64,000 bases of DNA from Psococerastis gibbosa (lineage: Eukaryota; Arthropoda; Insecta; Psocodea; Psocidae), in the NCBI GenBank assembly GCA_963971405.1, contig OZ020486.1:31767419-31831418 (forward strand). The letters are read 5' to 3'. The position numbers and the translations under genes are program-made. Numbering within the stretch: the stretch's first letter is position 1; each line of letters opens with the position of its first letter. Of the stretch, positions 38,176 to 50,600 are shown piece after piece. Below the pieces are notes generated by a model. The model had not been told where the DNA came from, made no database searches, and was given only the letters and a program-made list of their open reading frames with translations.

Positions 38176-38298
38176 AAGAACCCGTACATGCTTTCCTATT
38201 TATAAATTATAGGTACCGAGATTGAGCAGTTCCATGGTAAATAATTTCGGTTGCCTCGATATTCCCTATCCCAAAGCACTGAATTGATAGATAGGACG
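38176..38298 (+). repeat. Dispersed repeat, empty-site copy of 3571-4078
   Basis: Runs from 'gaacccgtacatgctttcct' through 'ttccctatcccaaagcactg' without the foldback that splits the 3571 copy. Bases 38060-38175 probably belong to the same repeat. Confidence 0.65.
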
Positions 38299-38342
38299 TT
38301 TCCATAGTCTAGTAGTAGTATGGTTGGACACAGTCCCAGGCC

Positions 38343-38542
38343 ACGCCCATAGGACGGGGGACCTCCTGATTATAGTGGATTCCGAACCACTTGGGAAACA
38401 CAGTGAAGTCACACGATTAGTTCGGAGGTGACCAGGACAAGTCCTACCATGTTTCCCTACCGGCACTGTGCCCACTACCAAGTTATCTGCATCTTTGAAC
38501 CTGCTCTGGTCCGCTGGATTCAACTTGGTAAGGCGGCCGGCT
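38343..38542 (+). repeat. Dispersed repeat E, copy 1
   Basis: Very similar to 53945-54140: 'gacctcctgattatagtgga', 'cacttgggaaacacagtgaa', 'ttcggaggtgaccaggacaa', 'ggtccgctgga', 'ggcggccggct'. Class unknown. Frames on either strand differ between copies, so coding is unlikely. Confidence 0.75.
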
Positions 38543-39505
38543 GTTTCCATAGTCTAAAACGGGCAGACTAATTTCAGAAATAATAGCAGGGTGTGCAATC
38601 TATTGGAACATAAATAAATAACTATCCATAATTTCTTCAAAGAATATTTTTTTACTCAAGACCAAAACTTTGCTTGAGAAAGCGACCGGGTCGGTTCTTA
38701 CCATCTCTTTAAGACTTAAAACATACCTGAAGTTAGAAAGCATTGATAGAAAGGTTCCACAGAAAAATTAGGTTTTAGTCATTTTTCATTAAGATTGAGT
38801 AAAATAAATAAATAAAAGCAAAACAAATTCTCTGTATATATGCCACATTTCATCCAAATCTACCAAGTAGGCTAGTTTGCCCATAAAGACAGACCGACAG
38901 ACAGTCATTTCGTAAAAAACATTTTTGTTTCCTGGGACCTCAAAACGTGTAAATTAGAAACCAAACCAATGAATTTTTGACGGTTTTACTTTATACTTTC
39001 TTGTCGATTACTTGTTGATTACTCGATTTCATAATTTAACAGAAATATGTATATATTTATTTATTTAACCTTTCGGGTGAAAGTCAGCCGTTGCCATTAT
39101 GCACATTATGCGTACCTTCGTGTCGTTGTTCAACCTTTGAGTCACAATAATTGTTTCTTTTCCAACTGAACCGCCATCCCCCGCCTTACTTCATGTCGGG
39201 TCACGGACGAATTTAGATGGCGTGGAAGTGACAACCACTGAGAATTATGGCCGACTTGTAAGCTGTCTCTTGAATTTTCCGACTTACGATTTTTAATTTA
39301 TTTCCTCCTCACATCCACCTACACACCCAACACCAATTATAGTTTCGTATGGTTTGTTTCTTTCTAGAAATTATTATTTTTAAACTAACAGCCAAGCAAA
39401 GATCTCATCCTAACAGTAGACAGCTTTATATACCTATATCGTCAGCCTATGCTAAACTCCAGGCTTATTCAGCATACAGTAATAATTGAACTTACTGTAC
39501 TGTAC
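38543..39505. other. Unassigned region with a repeat C fragment
   Basis: Only 38755-38960 (repeat C) is recognised. Confidence 0.5.
38755..38960 (-). repeat. Dispersed repeat C, fragment
   Basis: Carries the family's 'cagaaaaattaggttttag' segment, an 'agacagaccgacagacag' microsatellite core and 'cctgggacctcaaaacgtgt'. Confidence 0.65.
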
Positions 39506-40050
39506 TACTACCCTAACCAGCTCAAGTTCGGACACTTGAATTTTTGTATCACTTATTTTACAAAATATTTTTTTTTTCTTAAATTGCGACAGATTAACTT
39601 TTGTTTGGCTATAATACATTAAAATATGGACCGTTAGGTAGATTTTAAAGAAAATATTTTTCCCAAGTTACGAAAGCGTTATCACTCCTCGGCGTAAATC
39701 CGCGGATAACGCGATTCCTCTCGCCATGATCACAAAAAATTTGTTATTGAAAATTTTTCAAGTATTATTGTTAAAATGAAATAGTTTTCAACTTTTAGAT
39801 GGTTTTTGACCCGGTAAGTTTAATTTTTTACGAAAAAAAACAGGTCCAAGGAAGTGGATTATTTTCATAGTCCTTGCAAGGGTGGAAACAAATATTATCC
39901 CTGAGGTTATGCTTTCATGGATTTTAAAAATATTTTCTTTAAAATCTACCTAATGGTCCATATTTTAATGTATTATAGCCAAACAAAAGTTAATCTGCCG
40001 CAATTTAAGAAAAAAAAAAATTTTATAAAATAAGTGAGGGTTAGGGTAGT
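39506..40050. mobile_element. Foldback element
   Basis: Arms 'actaccctaacc...cttattttacaaaatatttt...cttaaattgcgacagattaa...aaatatggaccgttaggtag' and the near-perfect complement on the right, about 130-155 bp each, surround an unrelated centre of about 260 bp. The left arm has an extra 30-bp insertion. Non-coding. Confidence 0.75.
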
Positions 40051-42599
40051 ACGAGTATATTCGAAGAGAAATACATATTGTAGTTATCTTTTCGAGCATT
40101 AATTTATTTCATGTTTTAGGCCAGGTTTTGTATATTTGTGAAAATCGTAATTTTTATGGTAGGTCTTGTATCTAGAGCCAGGACCTGTTTTTAACATCCA
40201 GGCTGACGAAGACTCAAGACTGTCGTATTTTCTGTCCGTATCCGAGACTATACCCATCCATCGGTAGCCTACTTACATATATAGCCAGTTTCTCAGTATG
40301 CTGTCAGAGCATGTATGAGGAGTAACAATAGATTGGGGTAGACTAGAAAATGTCAGTTCAAAGCTGTAACTTTTAATGAACAATAAACAATAACAACAAA
40401 ATGTTGCGGTAAGCATTCGTCCAGTTCTGGGCTCTTCATTACATACGATTTCCATTTAGCGGGTGTTACGACTTTGGAAAAGATCAAGGGGCAGTTTAAC
40501 TGATTTTTTTGGTCAATAATTTACTAATACTAAGTGTCTAATCTAATGACTAATGTATCCAGAGCTAGCTCTTTAGTCGTAGACACACTTGAGTAGGCCT
40601 ATAATACTCAAGAAATAAACCCAAGCCAAGCCAGTAAATTCAAATTAGGAGCTGGAGGTGATACATTGGGCTCTGCGTAATTCTGGGTTGCTGAGACCCA
40701 TTGACTTAATTAAGGAAGTTCATTGGCAATTAACGATGGTCGAGGACCATCAGCGTATCGATCCTCTTACGAAATAGGCATGTCTTGCGGTGTCTTCAAC
40801 GACATAGAGCTTATGCATTGAGGCGACTTAATCGAAGGTAAATGGCTTTTAGATCTATAATCCTAGACTCTTGCGACAATGGCCCGGGTGGATTTAATGG
40901 TATTTGGGGCTATGGGAAGCAACCGTTGCCTGTGGGCCTACTGTAGGTGCTTGCATGGCTATATAGTGTGGTTGATTATTTAAAAAAAAAAAAAATTTAA
41001 GATGAAACCTAGAATATATTTGTCTAGTAATCGCATATAGCATTGCTCATTGCAGTGTGAGTAGGTCTTGAACCAGCAGTTATTAGGCTATTATTTAATA
41101 GCTTTTTATGTAATGGCCCATTCTACCTTGTCCTACCAATGAACTCATCGGTTCTGTCATTATCATTGTGCTATTTGGCGTTGTTGTTGCTAGGACCACG
41201 CTAGGTTCATTTTCGAGCGTTAAGATGTATGCGTGGTAACTGGTAAGGCATTTTATGTTATGGTAAGGAATACCCGGAACATAGCGAAGAAAAAATATAG
41301 GACTCATTTCAGCTATCTGAGCGTAACTTGAAAAGGTCGAATTCCCGCGAAATTCGTTCTTGAGGAGCAAAGTAATAGTAATAGGCCTACTCAGCAGGGG
41401 CTACATAAAATAGGCTGCAAGGTTTAATAGTATACGCAAAAACGTATGGGAAACAAAAACAAACTGGCGATCTATGGATCCAAGTTCTGTTGCATTCGAC
41501 CATTTGCCTGCCAAACAGATTCCCATCACTACATGGCATATTTTAGTATATTACGTCTAATATTACAATAGAACACTATAAATAATTAAGTTTAAATAGG
41601 CCTAATAACATCAACGGCGAATCGTAAATCCAGTAAGGTAGATGCAATATATAGAACAGAAGGAACACATATTGTATACGAGTATATAGCATGACTCTAT
41701 GCGAGCCACATAAAACCCATCAATCTCATACAATGAGAAATCTATCGTGCAAATTGCAGTTAACCCCGCAAATTTCTTTTGAAATAAGCAATCCCGTGTT
41801 AGTCCAGATTTCGCTTGTAGATTTATTTCTCTAACGCTCAGTGTAAAATATTCATTTCGCAAACGTAGACGTGCGCTGTAGGAACGTGACCTGAACAAGA
41901 TATTGCAATAAGCACACAGATGATGCCGCCAGCCTGAAATTAAAATTTCTTTGAAAATTGGAGCACTTTTCACTCTGCCTGCCTGCCCACGCTCTATCCA
42001 CGCTTTATCCCTTTCTCCTTAGTATTTCTTCAACGCGCGAAGTTCTGTCTGAACAATCTGGGCTTTGTTCAGAATTTAAAGCGGATTTATGAGCGGCTGT
42101 TTGATTGCCAAAGTGAATGGTTAATGAAAAAGGAGTATAGAATCCGGTATTTTAGCCCGAATTCTACTGCGGCATCATTTGACTCCGGCCGTGGAAGCCT
42201 TTGCAATTATTTTGAATGGCCAATGACGTGTAAGATGATATCGGTATCTAGAAAAGGAGAAAAGATGTTGGGAGCTACCCTCGAACCTATGACTGTCTAC
42301 TCTGGTCAGGCCGATACAAGCGCACAGTGATTGACTATTTATTTTGAAAATACAGTAGAAATTATAGGTACCGTAATTATTGAGGATACATTAGCAGAAA
42401 ATTTATTTATTTATTAAATGTATGCTTAGTTTCTGTGTTAGTACATCAGGCTGCCTCCCCTTACACTCTTGTACCGACCTAGGGTTAGGGTTTGGGCTTG
42501 TGCGTTCCGCAAATTAGAAGGTAGGTAGCCTTAGCCTAGGAGACTGAGCAGTTCGTCTCCACAACATTTTTTACTTTATTTATTTCCTATTTATGCGTT
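40051..42599. other. Unassigned region
   Basis: 2.5 kb without a recognisable gene or repeat partner. ORFs 41095-41370 and 41611-41973 (minus) show no family motif. An A-run lies at about 40981-40993. Confidence 0.45.
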
Positions 42600-42990
42600 A
42601 GTATAAGGAAAGCTTTGTGATGGTCAAAATTTTTGATTCTGAGATTTAAACGTATTTACACGTTTTGAAATGTCTGTCTGTGCGTCGATTTGTGGACAAA
42701 CGACTCGGGTTTGATGAAATTTTGCATGCAGGTTCAAAAAAACCATATCTTTGGTAATTTTTCTTATTTTGGGCGAACTCAATTTTTAGGGGGTTCCACT
42801 CGAAAAACAACTCCAAAAAAACTGATAAAAATGTTTTCACAAAAACACCAATTTTCCTTAAATTCACATATATTGTAGTCGGTATTAGTGTTAACAAAAC
42901 CCAACAGGTCCCTTGCCCCTTGATAGTTTGGTTCTAGGGGCAAAAAAAGACTCAATTTTCATGAAATAAAGACTAAAAACTAATTTTTAA
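42600..42990 (+). repeat. Dispersed repeat C, plus-strand copy
   Basis: Contains 'tttgtgatggtcaaaatttt', 'acgttttgaaatgtctgtct', 'aaattcacatatattgtagt' and 'ccttgccccttgatagtttg', colinear with the reverse complement of 56590-57125. Reading frames across it are spurious. Confidence 0.65.
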
Positions 42991-44297
42991 TAATTGTTCC
43001 CTATACTTTCATAGTGCAGAGCCAAAAGTTCGAAAGTTAAATTTTGTAGCATTGGTCATTATCATGAAAAGAAGCCCGACCTAACTCATCATTTTTCGAT
43101 GCGGATCGGCTCCCATATATTAATCAACATTTTACAAGAATTGGCAAGGTAGGTACTTACACAATTAAGAGAACATCCATTTGAAAAATTCATATAATTA
43201 GTTAATTAATATTTTCACTCATACAATTTTTCGATAGATTTCAACAATAACAAAATCATTATTTATAGTACCGTACTTTCGTACTCTAACATTTTCAAAA
43301 ATAGTTCTTCTGATTGATTTGATGGCCTTTAATTATTTATACTATCTATGGTAATGCTTTAATGACTAGTGATATTTCGCTCAAGGCCGCAAGAAGGGGG
43401 AATTGCTACTTTTCCAGAAAAAATATAATTAGAAAATAGAGAAACCATCGATGCCTATAGTCGTAGGCATCCTGTTTTGAGGTAGGCTAAGTTAGTTACT
43501 AATGATGTTGTAATCATTAGGCCAAAAAGGTAGTAGCATGCATGTATTATAGGTAGCATGCTTAGTCTATTTATATCCTTGTGCGAATCTCTACACACAA
43601 TGCGATCGGAGACGAGTAGTAATTCAATACGGGTAGGCTACTATAACCTGCAGAGGTGACTGAAGAGGTCAATTGGATACATTCAGTAAATATGCGATTA
43701 ACCTATATAAAAAAAACCACATTAATTGATTGCGCGGCATGTATACAGTATGTATATTCCTTAACTCCTAGCGATTGAGAAAAATAAGTAGGCATAATTT
43801 TGGAGATAAGTTATATACTAATAAAAAAGTATTTTAAGATATTGCAAAGAATTATGCATATTTATAGCCTTGAGTTTCCTAGGGTATTTCAAATCTGTAT
43901 TAAGTGTCCTTCTTGCTGTCCTGAGTTGTCTACAACTTAAGTACAAAATTAATTAACAACACAAGATAAGAATATACCACAACTTATAATCGAAGTACAG
44001 GTAGCCTACATTTTAGGTACGGTAATTAGAGTGAAAGAATAAAAAAATCATTAGTTACCAAAAATTTTTGAGCTGAATACTTTGAAATATCGAAACAACA
44101 AAACATGCGTATGCTTACAATGATGCAATAAGTTCATGAAATAACCAGAATATTTATCTCTCCCTTAAATTGAAAGAAATGTAGGCTACAAATAGGTATA
44201 TTTAGTTCTCACTACATCTTTGGCCTCTTTAATTTTTCAGATAATCCCCGATCATTCCATCCCATTTACACAGACACGAAAATAAAACTCTAATATC
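42991..44297. other. Region downstream of alkaline phosphatase
   Basis: Contains SINE B (43570-43708). Probably includes the 3' UTR of the phosphatase on its right side. Nothing else recognised. Confidence 0.5.
43570..43708 (+). repeat. SINE family B, copy
   Basis: 'cttgtgcgaatctctacaca', 'tgcgatcggagacgag', 'cagaggtgactgaagaggtc' and 'ggatacattcagtaaatatg' match the other copies. The 5' head is missing. Confidence 0.7.
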
Positions 44298-44639
44298 TTA
44301 ACAAAAGTTACACGATCTAATCACAGAAAATATTTGACTTGAAGTCCAGTAAAAAACGGGGAAAAGGGGGATAGAAGTTAGGACGGACACACCGCCACTG
44401 TTCGTTGTCTCGTCAGCCATGACACTGCTGGCGATAACTACGGGAGCTCCTGCCCCCGGTATGGAAACACTGCTTACTTCTGGCACGGAACATGCTGTTT
44501 GGACCTGGCCTGTTGTGTAGTTATCAGCTCCAGAACTACAGCGGCCGTTATGCTCACCGAGACAGGCGGCATAGGCGATTGCGTGAGGAATGTAGCTCTG
44601 GTCGACGACACCCGTGATTATGGATGAAGCCAGTGGTCC
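44298..44639 (-). CDS. Alkaline phosphatase last exon
   Basis: Encodes GPLASSIITGVVDQSYIPHA, AYAACLGEHNGRCSSG, and a divergent Ser/Thr-rich tail ending CNFC before the stop at 44298. Acceptor TTTTCAG. Confidence 0.88.
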   Translation of the reverse strand, partial: GPLASSIITGVVDQSYIPHAIAYAACLGEHNGRCSSGADNYTTGQVQTACSVPEVSSVSIPGAGAPVVIASSVMADETTNSGGVSVLTSIPLFPVFYWTSSQIFSVIRSCNFC

Positions 44640-47600
44640 CTGAAAAAACTGAACCATCAGGGAGGGACCACAGGCGGTCGCAAGATCAAGGCAAAACATA
44701 TCACTTCGTTAGCGACTCTCGTCATTATATAGATGAAACAGTGGCCTTCAAAAAATCCGTGCCATCAAGGAATACAGCTGGCCCACAGGTCAGGAGAATA
44801 TGGTGAAACATATCACTTCGAGGACAACGCTCGTAATTATAGACGAAGTCTTTAGACGATTATAGACGAAGCCTTTACAACTGAGTCTATTAAATATAAA
44901 AATGATTAGTTATCAAAATTAATTTGTAGGTACGGTGTCAGGAGCAGCACTAACCTGAGCATAAACAGGTACATCCTCCCCGCCATGGGTAGCCCACTGC
45001 CGTGGCACCGCTGAACCGTGTACAGCGTTTTTATCGACAACTTGCTTAATGTGGGATGTGGTGTTACTGGGAACTATTCTGGGTTCGCTAAACCCTGGCC
45101 CATTCCCGTAAAGTAGCGTTGAGTAAGGTAATCCGTCTACATCGGATACCTTTCCATCCGTACCTAAAAACAATGAGAATTGTTTGTAAAAATATGGAAC
45201 ATCTCTCTGAGTGCGCTTAACAAGCGCGTATTTAGACCATGAACGGATTAAAGAAACCATGAAATCTCAATAGCCTATAACCCGCAAGCTGAATCATTGC
45301 CAGCAGCAGCACAAGTCACCAACTAAATGTCAACAGTTCATGTAAGGTTAACGCAAGGAGTAAGCCTGAAATTGCAATGAAAGTACAAGTAGCCTACCAG
45401 CCTCCCTAATGATAATAATTTCAAGAGATACTTTGAGGGTCTTGAGAACACTAGGCCTGGGCAAGTCTATTCAGCTTCATTCGACGAGTAACCCAGCTCG
45501 TTTTTGGTTTCATAATATTACCTTATTTGATGCAGTCATCACCCACACTTTTCCTATGATACCTGGCAGCATGACCTTCTGAAAAAGACTCCCTACCCCA
45601 TCCAGATATGATGATGCCAAGATTTTGAGAGCCGGATTAAAGAATTTATTCCTTACCTAGAATGGGATTGCCTCTGAGGGTAGCCAACCCACCCATCGTC
45701 ATAACGTGGGAGTGATCAGCTGTAAGGACAATGAGTGTCTCACTGAGATCCACCATGGACATGGCGGCGACCACAGCAGCTTCAAGGGCCAATGTGTCAT
45801 CAAGAGCCCTGTAAGCGTTGTTGAAATGATGCGCATGATCTATTCTTCCTCCTAGAACAAAAAAAGTAATATGCGAATTGGTGAACAGCCATAGCATGCA
45901 TAGCTGATGAATATAAAACACACGCTCGAATACTAGCTATAACCACTTAGGTATTGCAATAGCTTGGTAGGAGGATGGTCAGTGATTTTATTTCATAGGC
46001 GCTTATTCCACCGACGTCAATAGTGATTATTGACGTGTTTGACGTGGTAGCAGACATTAAAGACAGTGTACAATACGTCAATATCAGCATTATTTTGACT
46101 ATTGACGTTGGTGGAAAAACCGCCATAACTGTGACATATCTTTAAAATTGTATTGTAGTATGTCACTTCCACGTATAGGGTAATTTGGGAAATATTTAAA
46201 GAGACATATTCTGAGTCCTGTCTAGATTGTATTAAAAAATATGTCAGGGACGGATCCATGGGGGGCGGTCGGTCACCACCACCCCCCCCCCCCCCCCGAG
46301 AGAAAAAGTGTTATACTAGATAGAATGGACTTATGAAGGAAATTAAGAAAAATTATTACTCAAGTAAAAGATATTTTTCCGGCCACCGCCCCCCCCTCCC
46401 CCGAAAACTTTTTCTGAAACCGTCCCTGAAACGAATATTCCTTACTTGCGCCTCGCTTAAAAATAACTGCAATATAATTTGAGTCAGAATACGCATGATT
46501 AATTGGACTTACGATATTTTAAATAAACACATTATATTAAGAGAAAATATACATATTTCTTGAATTAGTTCGTTTTGGTCAGCACCAGGATAATTTTCAA
46601 TATTTTTAAAACATGTCTCATACATTTACTGTAATATTCTGAAAATATCAAAAGTCACTATACAATACAATACAATATATATTTCAGTTAAATTATACAA
46701 TACAAGTAAAGTATAAAATAAAATATATATATATAGTATATTTGACGATATAGGCTGTTTCAAATATAGAACTGGTAACAAGTTTAAAACTAAATCTATT
46801 GGTAAACGTGGCAATGGTGAAATATATTTTATATTAACATAGGGTTATTTGGACTCACATTGCCTACTGTGTTAACACTTAATAGTCATTAGAGGCAGGG
46901 TCTCACAGTCATCGAACAATTAAGGTGGAGCCCACTGTCAGGGCTTTGAGGCCCCTGCCTCTAATGACTATTAACACAGCACGCAATGTAAGACCAACTA
47001 ATCCTTTGTTAAATGTAAAACTATAATTCCGGAAGACCGCTGAAGACTCATACTGTTTTATGAACAGTATATACGCAGTTAAATAGTAATTTTAATACGC
47101 TAAACGTTGAAAAAGAGAAATTTTCAGGCTATAAACTGAAACAGACACAAGCCATATCGTTTTACATTACAATAAAAATCACGGAACCCAGGCACGGATC
47201 TAAGGGGGGGGGGGCCCCATTAGGTTCCTCAAAATGCGATAACCCCACTATTTCAGTCTAATTTTTCACAAATTTTCTCCCGGGGAAGAACCCCGGGCCC
47301 CCTTGTGCTCGATTGTATTAATTACCTATAATATAGATCCCTTATTGCTCTGAAAATGCGTAAAACCCCAATATTTCAGCCCTATTTTTAAAAAAAATTG
47401 TATATTTAATCTTAGCCCCCTCCTTTGTCTGATTCTAGATCCGCGCCTGATGGAACCCAAAGTAGTGGTTTGTTTGCTATTCATTATGTTCTATAATGTT
47501 TACAAAAATAGAAATATAGGAGCAGCCCAATATAAGCTATATCAGAAATATTTACTTTCTTAACCCCGTCTGCGTCCTGAAAGTTCGGCCTCACTTGTAA

Positions 47601-50600
47601 TTTTGTAGTACGATGCAATGTCAAGGATAGTAGACGTTTGTAATAATAATTTCTAAACGAGGAAAACATTTCTTTTATATCGCTGTCACAAGTTTTAGGC
47701 CCAACAAAAAGGTTTTTATCCTTTTGTTATAAAAACAAAAAATTGAAAATGGCTATCTGTATTTCGCAAAAGGAAATTTCTAAAGTTATTGTGCCTTTTA
47801 GAGGTAAAGGGCTATGTAGCCAACCTTCCGAGAAGGAACCTCATTTAGATTTGCATTTCATATTTTGTAGTGGAATAATTTAATTGGAAATTATGCCGCC
47901 GGCGCGAGAATGATTTTCTGTCAATTAGGTCCGTCATAATAAGCATAAACGAGTTTTCTTGTTGACTCGCAAACTCTCCCTAAGATAATAATAACTAGTT
48001 AGCCACAGTCAATGTATTTTCATGTATTTTCAGCGATTGAAAGAAATCGGAGCATAGCCTAGGTACCTAACAAGGAATTTCAAAGTAAGTGTTAAAAACT
48101 ATAAATAATTATTCAAGGCTCACAATTTTTCTTTATTAAAACGAAACGTTAGCGATAATTTCAAAACATTCAGGTTTACTTCAATTGTTTTCTTTTTTCG
48201 AACGTATACAAAACCCAGTAGCGCCACGACATCCTCCCACCAAAGAAGGTATCTTTTTTCCGCTTTAACGTAGTCGGCCACCAGGCAAAACACGCGTCCT
48301 CGGCTGGTCACTGGGGTACGGGGGTCAGGCATAACTTCTTCCTTCTGAATAGATTCATCCTCCGGTTGTGGTATGTTTTCTGTCTTCTTCTCATCCTCCT
48401 CATCAAGATCACCATCATCATCAAGGTCATCGTCGTCATCAAAATCAATATCATCATCCTCATCAAGGTCATCATCGCCGTCTTCAAGATCATTATCATC
48501 ATCCTTATCAAGGTCATCATCGTCGTCATCAAGATCAATATCATCGTCATCCTTATCAAGGTCATCATCATCAAGATCAATATCATCGTCATTGAGATCA
48601 ATATCATCATCCTTATCAAGGTCATCGTCATCGAGATCAATATCATCGTCATCTAGATCAATATCATCGTCATCGAGATCATCATCATGATCAATATCAT
48701 CATCATTATCCTCATCAAGATAAATACCATCATCATCTGTCTGCCGCCCTTGTCCAGAGCACATAATGGTCCCATGTCTTCCAGAACATCCCCTGCAAGA
48801 CACTTGGGCCACACAATCGTTGGCTTTGTGATTAAGTTCTGTGCAAAATAAAGAGGCCCGCTTTTTCATCAAAATCAATTTCTCATCGAATTTTATTAGT
48901 TCTATTTTGGGCAATTTTAGATTGCATTTCCCTTCGCTTAATTGCGCACTTAGATTAACCTTACACAATCCAGTAAGGTTAACTTCCCTTGAGCAACAAC
49001 TCATTATCTTCTCTTGGCAATCATTGGCACTTTCATTCTCGCTACATATATCGTCTTCCGTCACTAACTCATCAGAAACAAGCAAATTCACAATATTCTC
49101 ATCTAATTTAACTAGTTCTTTGCCTCTCATCGCAATTGTGTAGGTTTTTATTCGAAACTCTTCCCATTTCTCATCGTCATAGGCTAAATCTGCGTCCCGA
49201 ATGGCTTTGGTTATCAGCATTCGTAAGGCCCCTCTTTTTTTTCTCAAACAATTAAGATTAAGACTTGCCGTTCCGTCCATGGTTGTCCTTTGTCACGGTC
49301 GCCACTTGTTAAAAACTATAAATAATTATTCAAGGTTCACAATTTTTCTTTATTAAAACGAAACGTTAGCGATAATTTCAAAACATTCAGGTTTACTTCA
49401 ATTGTTTTCTTTTTTCGAACGTATACAAAACCCAGTAGCGCCACGACATCCTCCCACCAAAGAAGGTATCTTTTTTCCGCTTTAACGTAGTCGGCCACCA
49501 GGCAAAACACGCGTCCTCGGCTGGTCACTGGGGTACGGGGGTCAGGCATAACTTCTTCCTTCTGAATAGATTCATCCTCCGGTTGTGGTATGTTTTCTGT
49601 CTTCTTCTCATCCTCCTCATCAAGATCACCATCATCATCAAGGTCATCGTCGTCATCAAAATCAATATCATCATCCTCATCAAGGTCATCATCGCCGTCT
49701 TCAAGATCATTATCATCATCCTTATCAAGGTCATCATCGTCGTCATCAAGATCAATATCATCGTCATCCTTATCAAGGTCATCATCATCAAGATCAATAT
49801 CATCGTCATTGAGATCAATATCATCATCCTTATCAAGGTCATCGTCATCGAGATCAATATCATCGTCATCTAGATCAATATCATCGTCATCGAGATCATC
49901 ATCATGATCAATATCATCATCATTATCCTCATCAAGATAAATACCATCATCATCTGTCTGCCGCCCTTGTCCAGAGCACATAATGGTCCCATGTCTTCCA
50001 GAACATCCCCTGCAAGACACTTGGGCCACACAATCGTTGGCTTTGTGATTAAGTTCTGTGCAAAATAAAGAGGCCCGCTTTTTCATCAAAATCAATTTCT
50101 CATCGAATTTTATTAGTTCTATTTTGGGCAATTTTAGATTGCATTTCCCTTCGCTTAATTGCGCACTTAGATTAACCTTACACAATCCAGTAAGGTTAAC
50201 TTCCCTTGAGCAACAACTCATTATCTTCTCTTGGCAATCATTGGCACTTTCATTCTCGCTACATATATCGTCTTCCGTCACTAACTCATCAGAAACAAGC
50301 AAATTCACAATATTCTCATCTAATTTAACTAGTTCTTTGCCTCTCATCGCAATTGTGTAGGTTTTTATTCGAAACTCTTCCCATTTCTCATCGTCATAGG
50401 CTAAATCTGCGTCCCGAATGGCTTTGGTTATCAGCATTCGTAAGGCCCCTCTTTTTTTTCTCAAACAATTAAGATTAAGACTTGCCGTTCCGTCCATGGT
50501 TGTCCTTTGTCACGGTCGCCACTTGTTAAAAACTATAAATAATTATTCAAGGTTCACAATTTTTCTTTATTAAAACGAAACGTTAGCGATAATTTCAAAA

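Noticed and set aside
46245-46428. 8-bp target duplication for this MITE
   Set aside because: The flanks agree at only 4 of 8 positions, so no duplication is claimed.
48366-48690. Plus-strand Ile/Val-, His- and Ser-rich frames opposite the Asp tract (and the same at 49583-49907)
   Set aside because: They are the other frames of an (atc)n-type trinucleotide repeat; the minus-strand frame is the one joined to Gag-like sequence.
48120-50497. Tandem duplication of a host gene
   Set aside because: The repeats are bounded by LTRs with primer sites and purine tracts, so this is a retroelement array.
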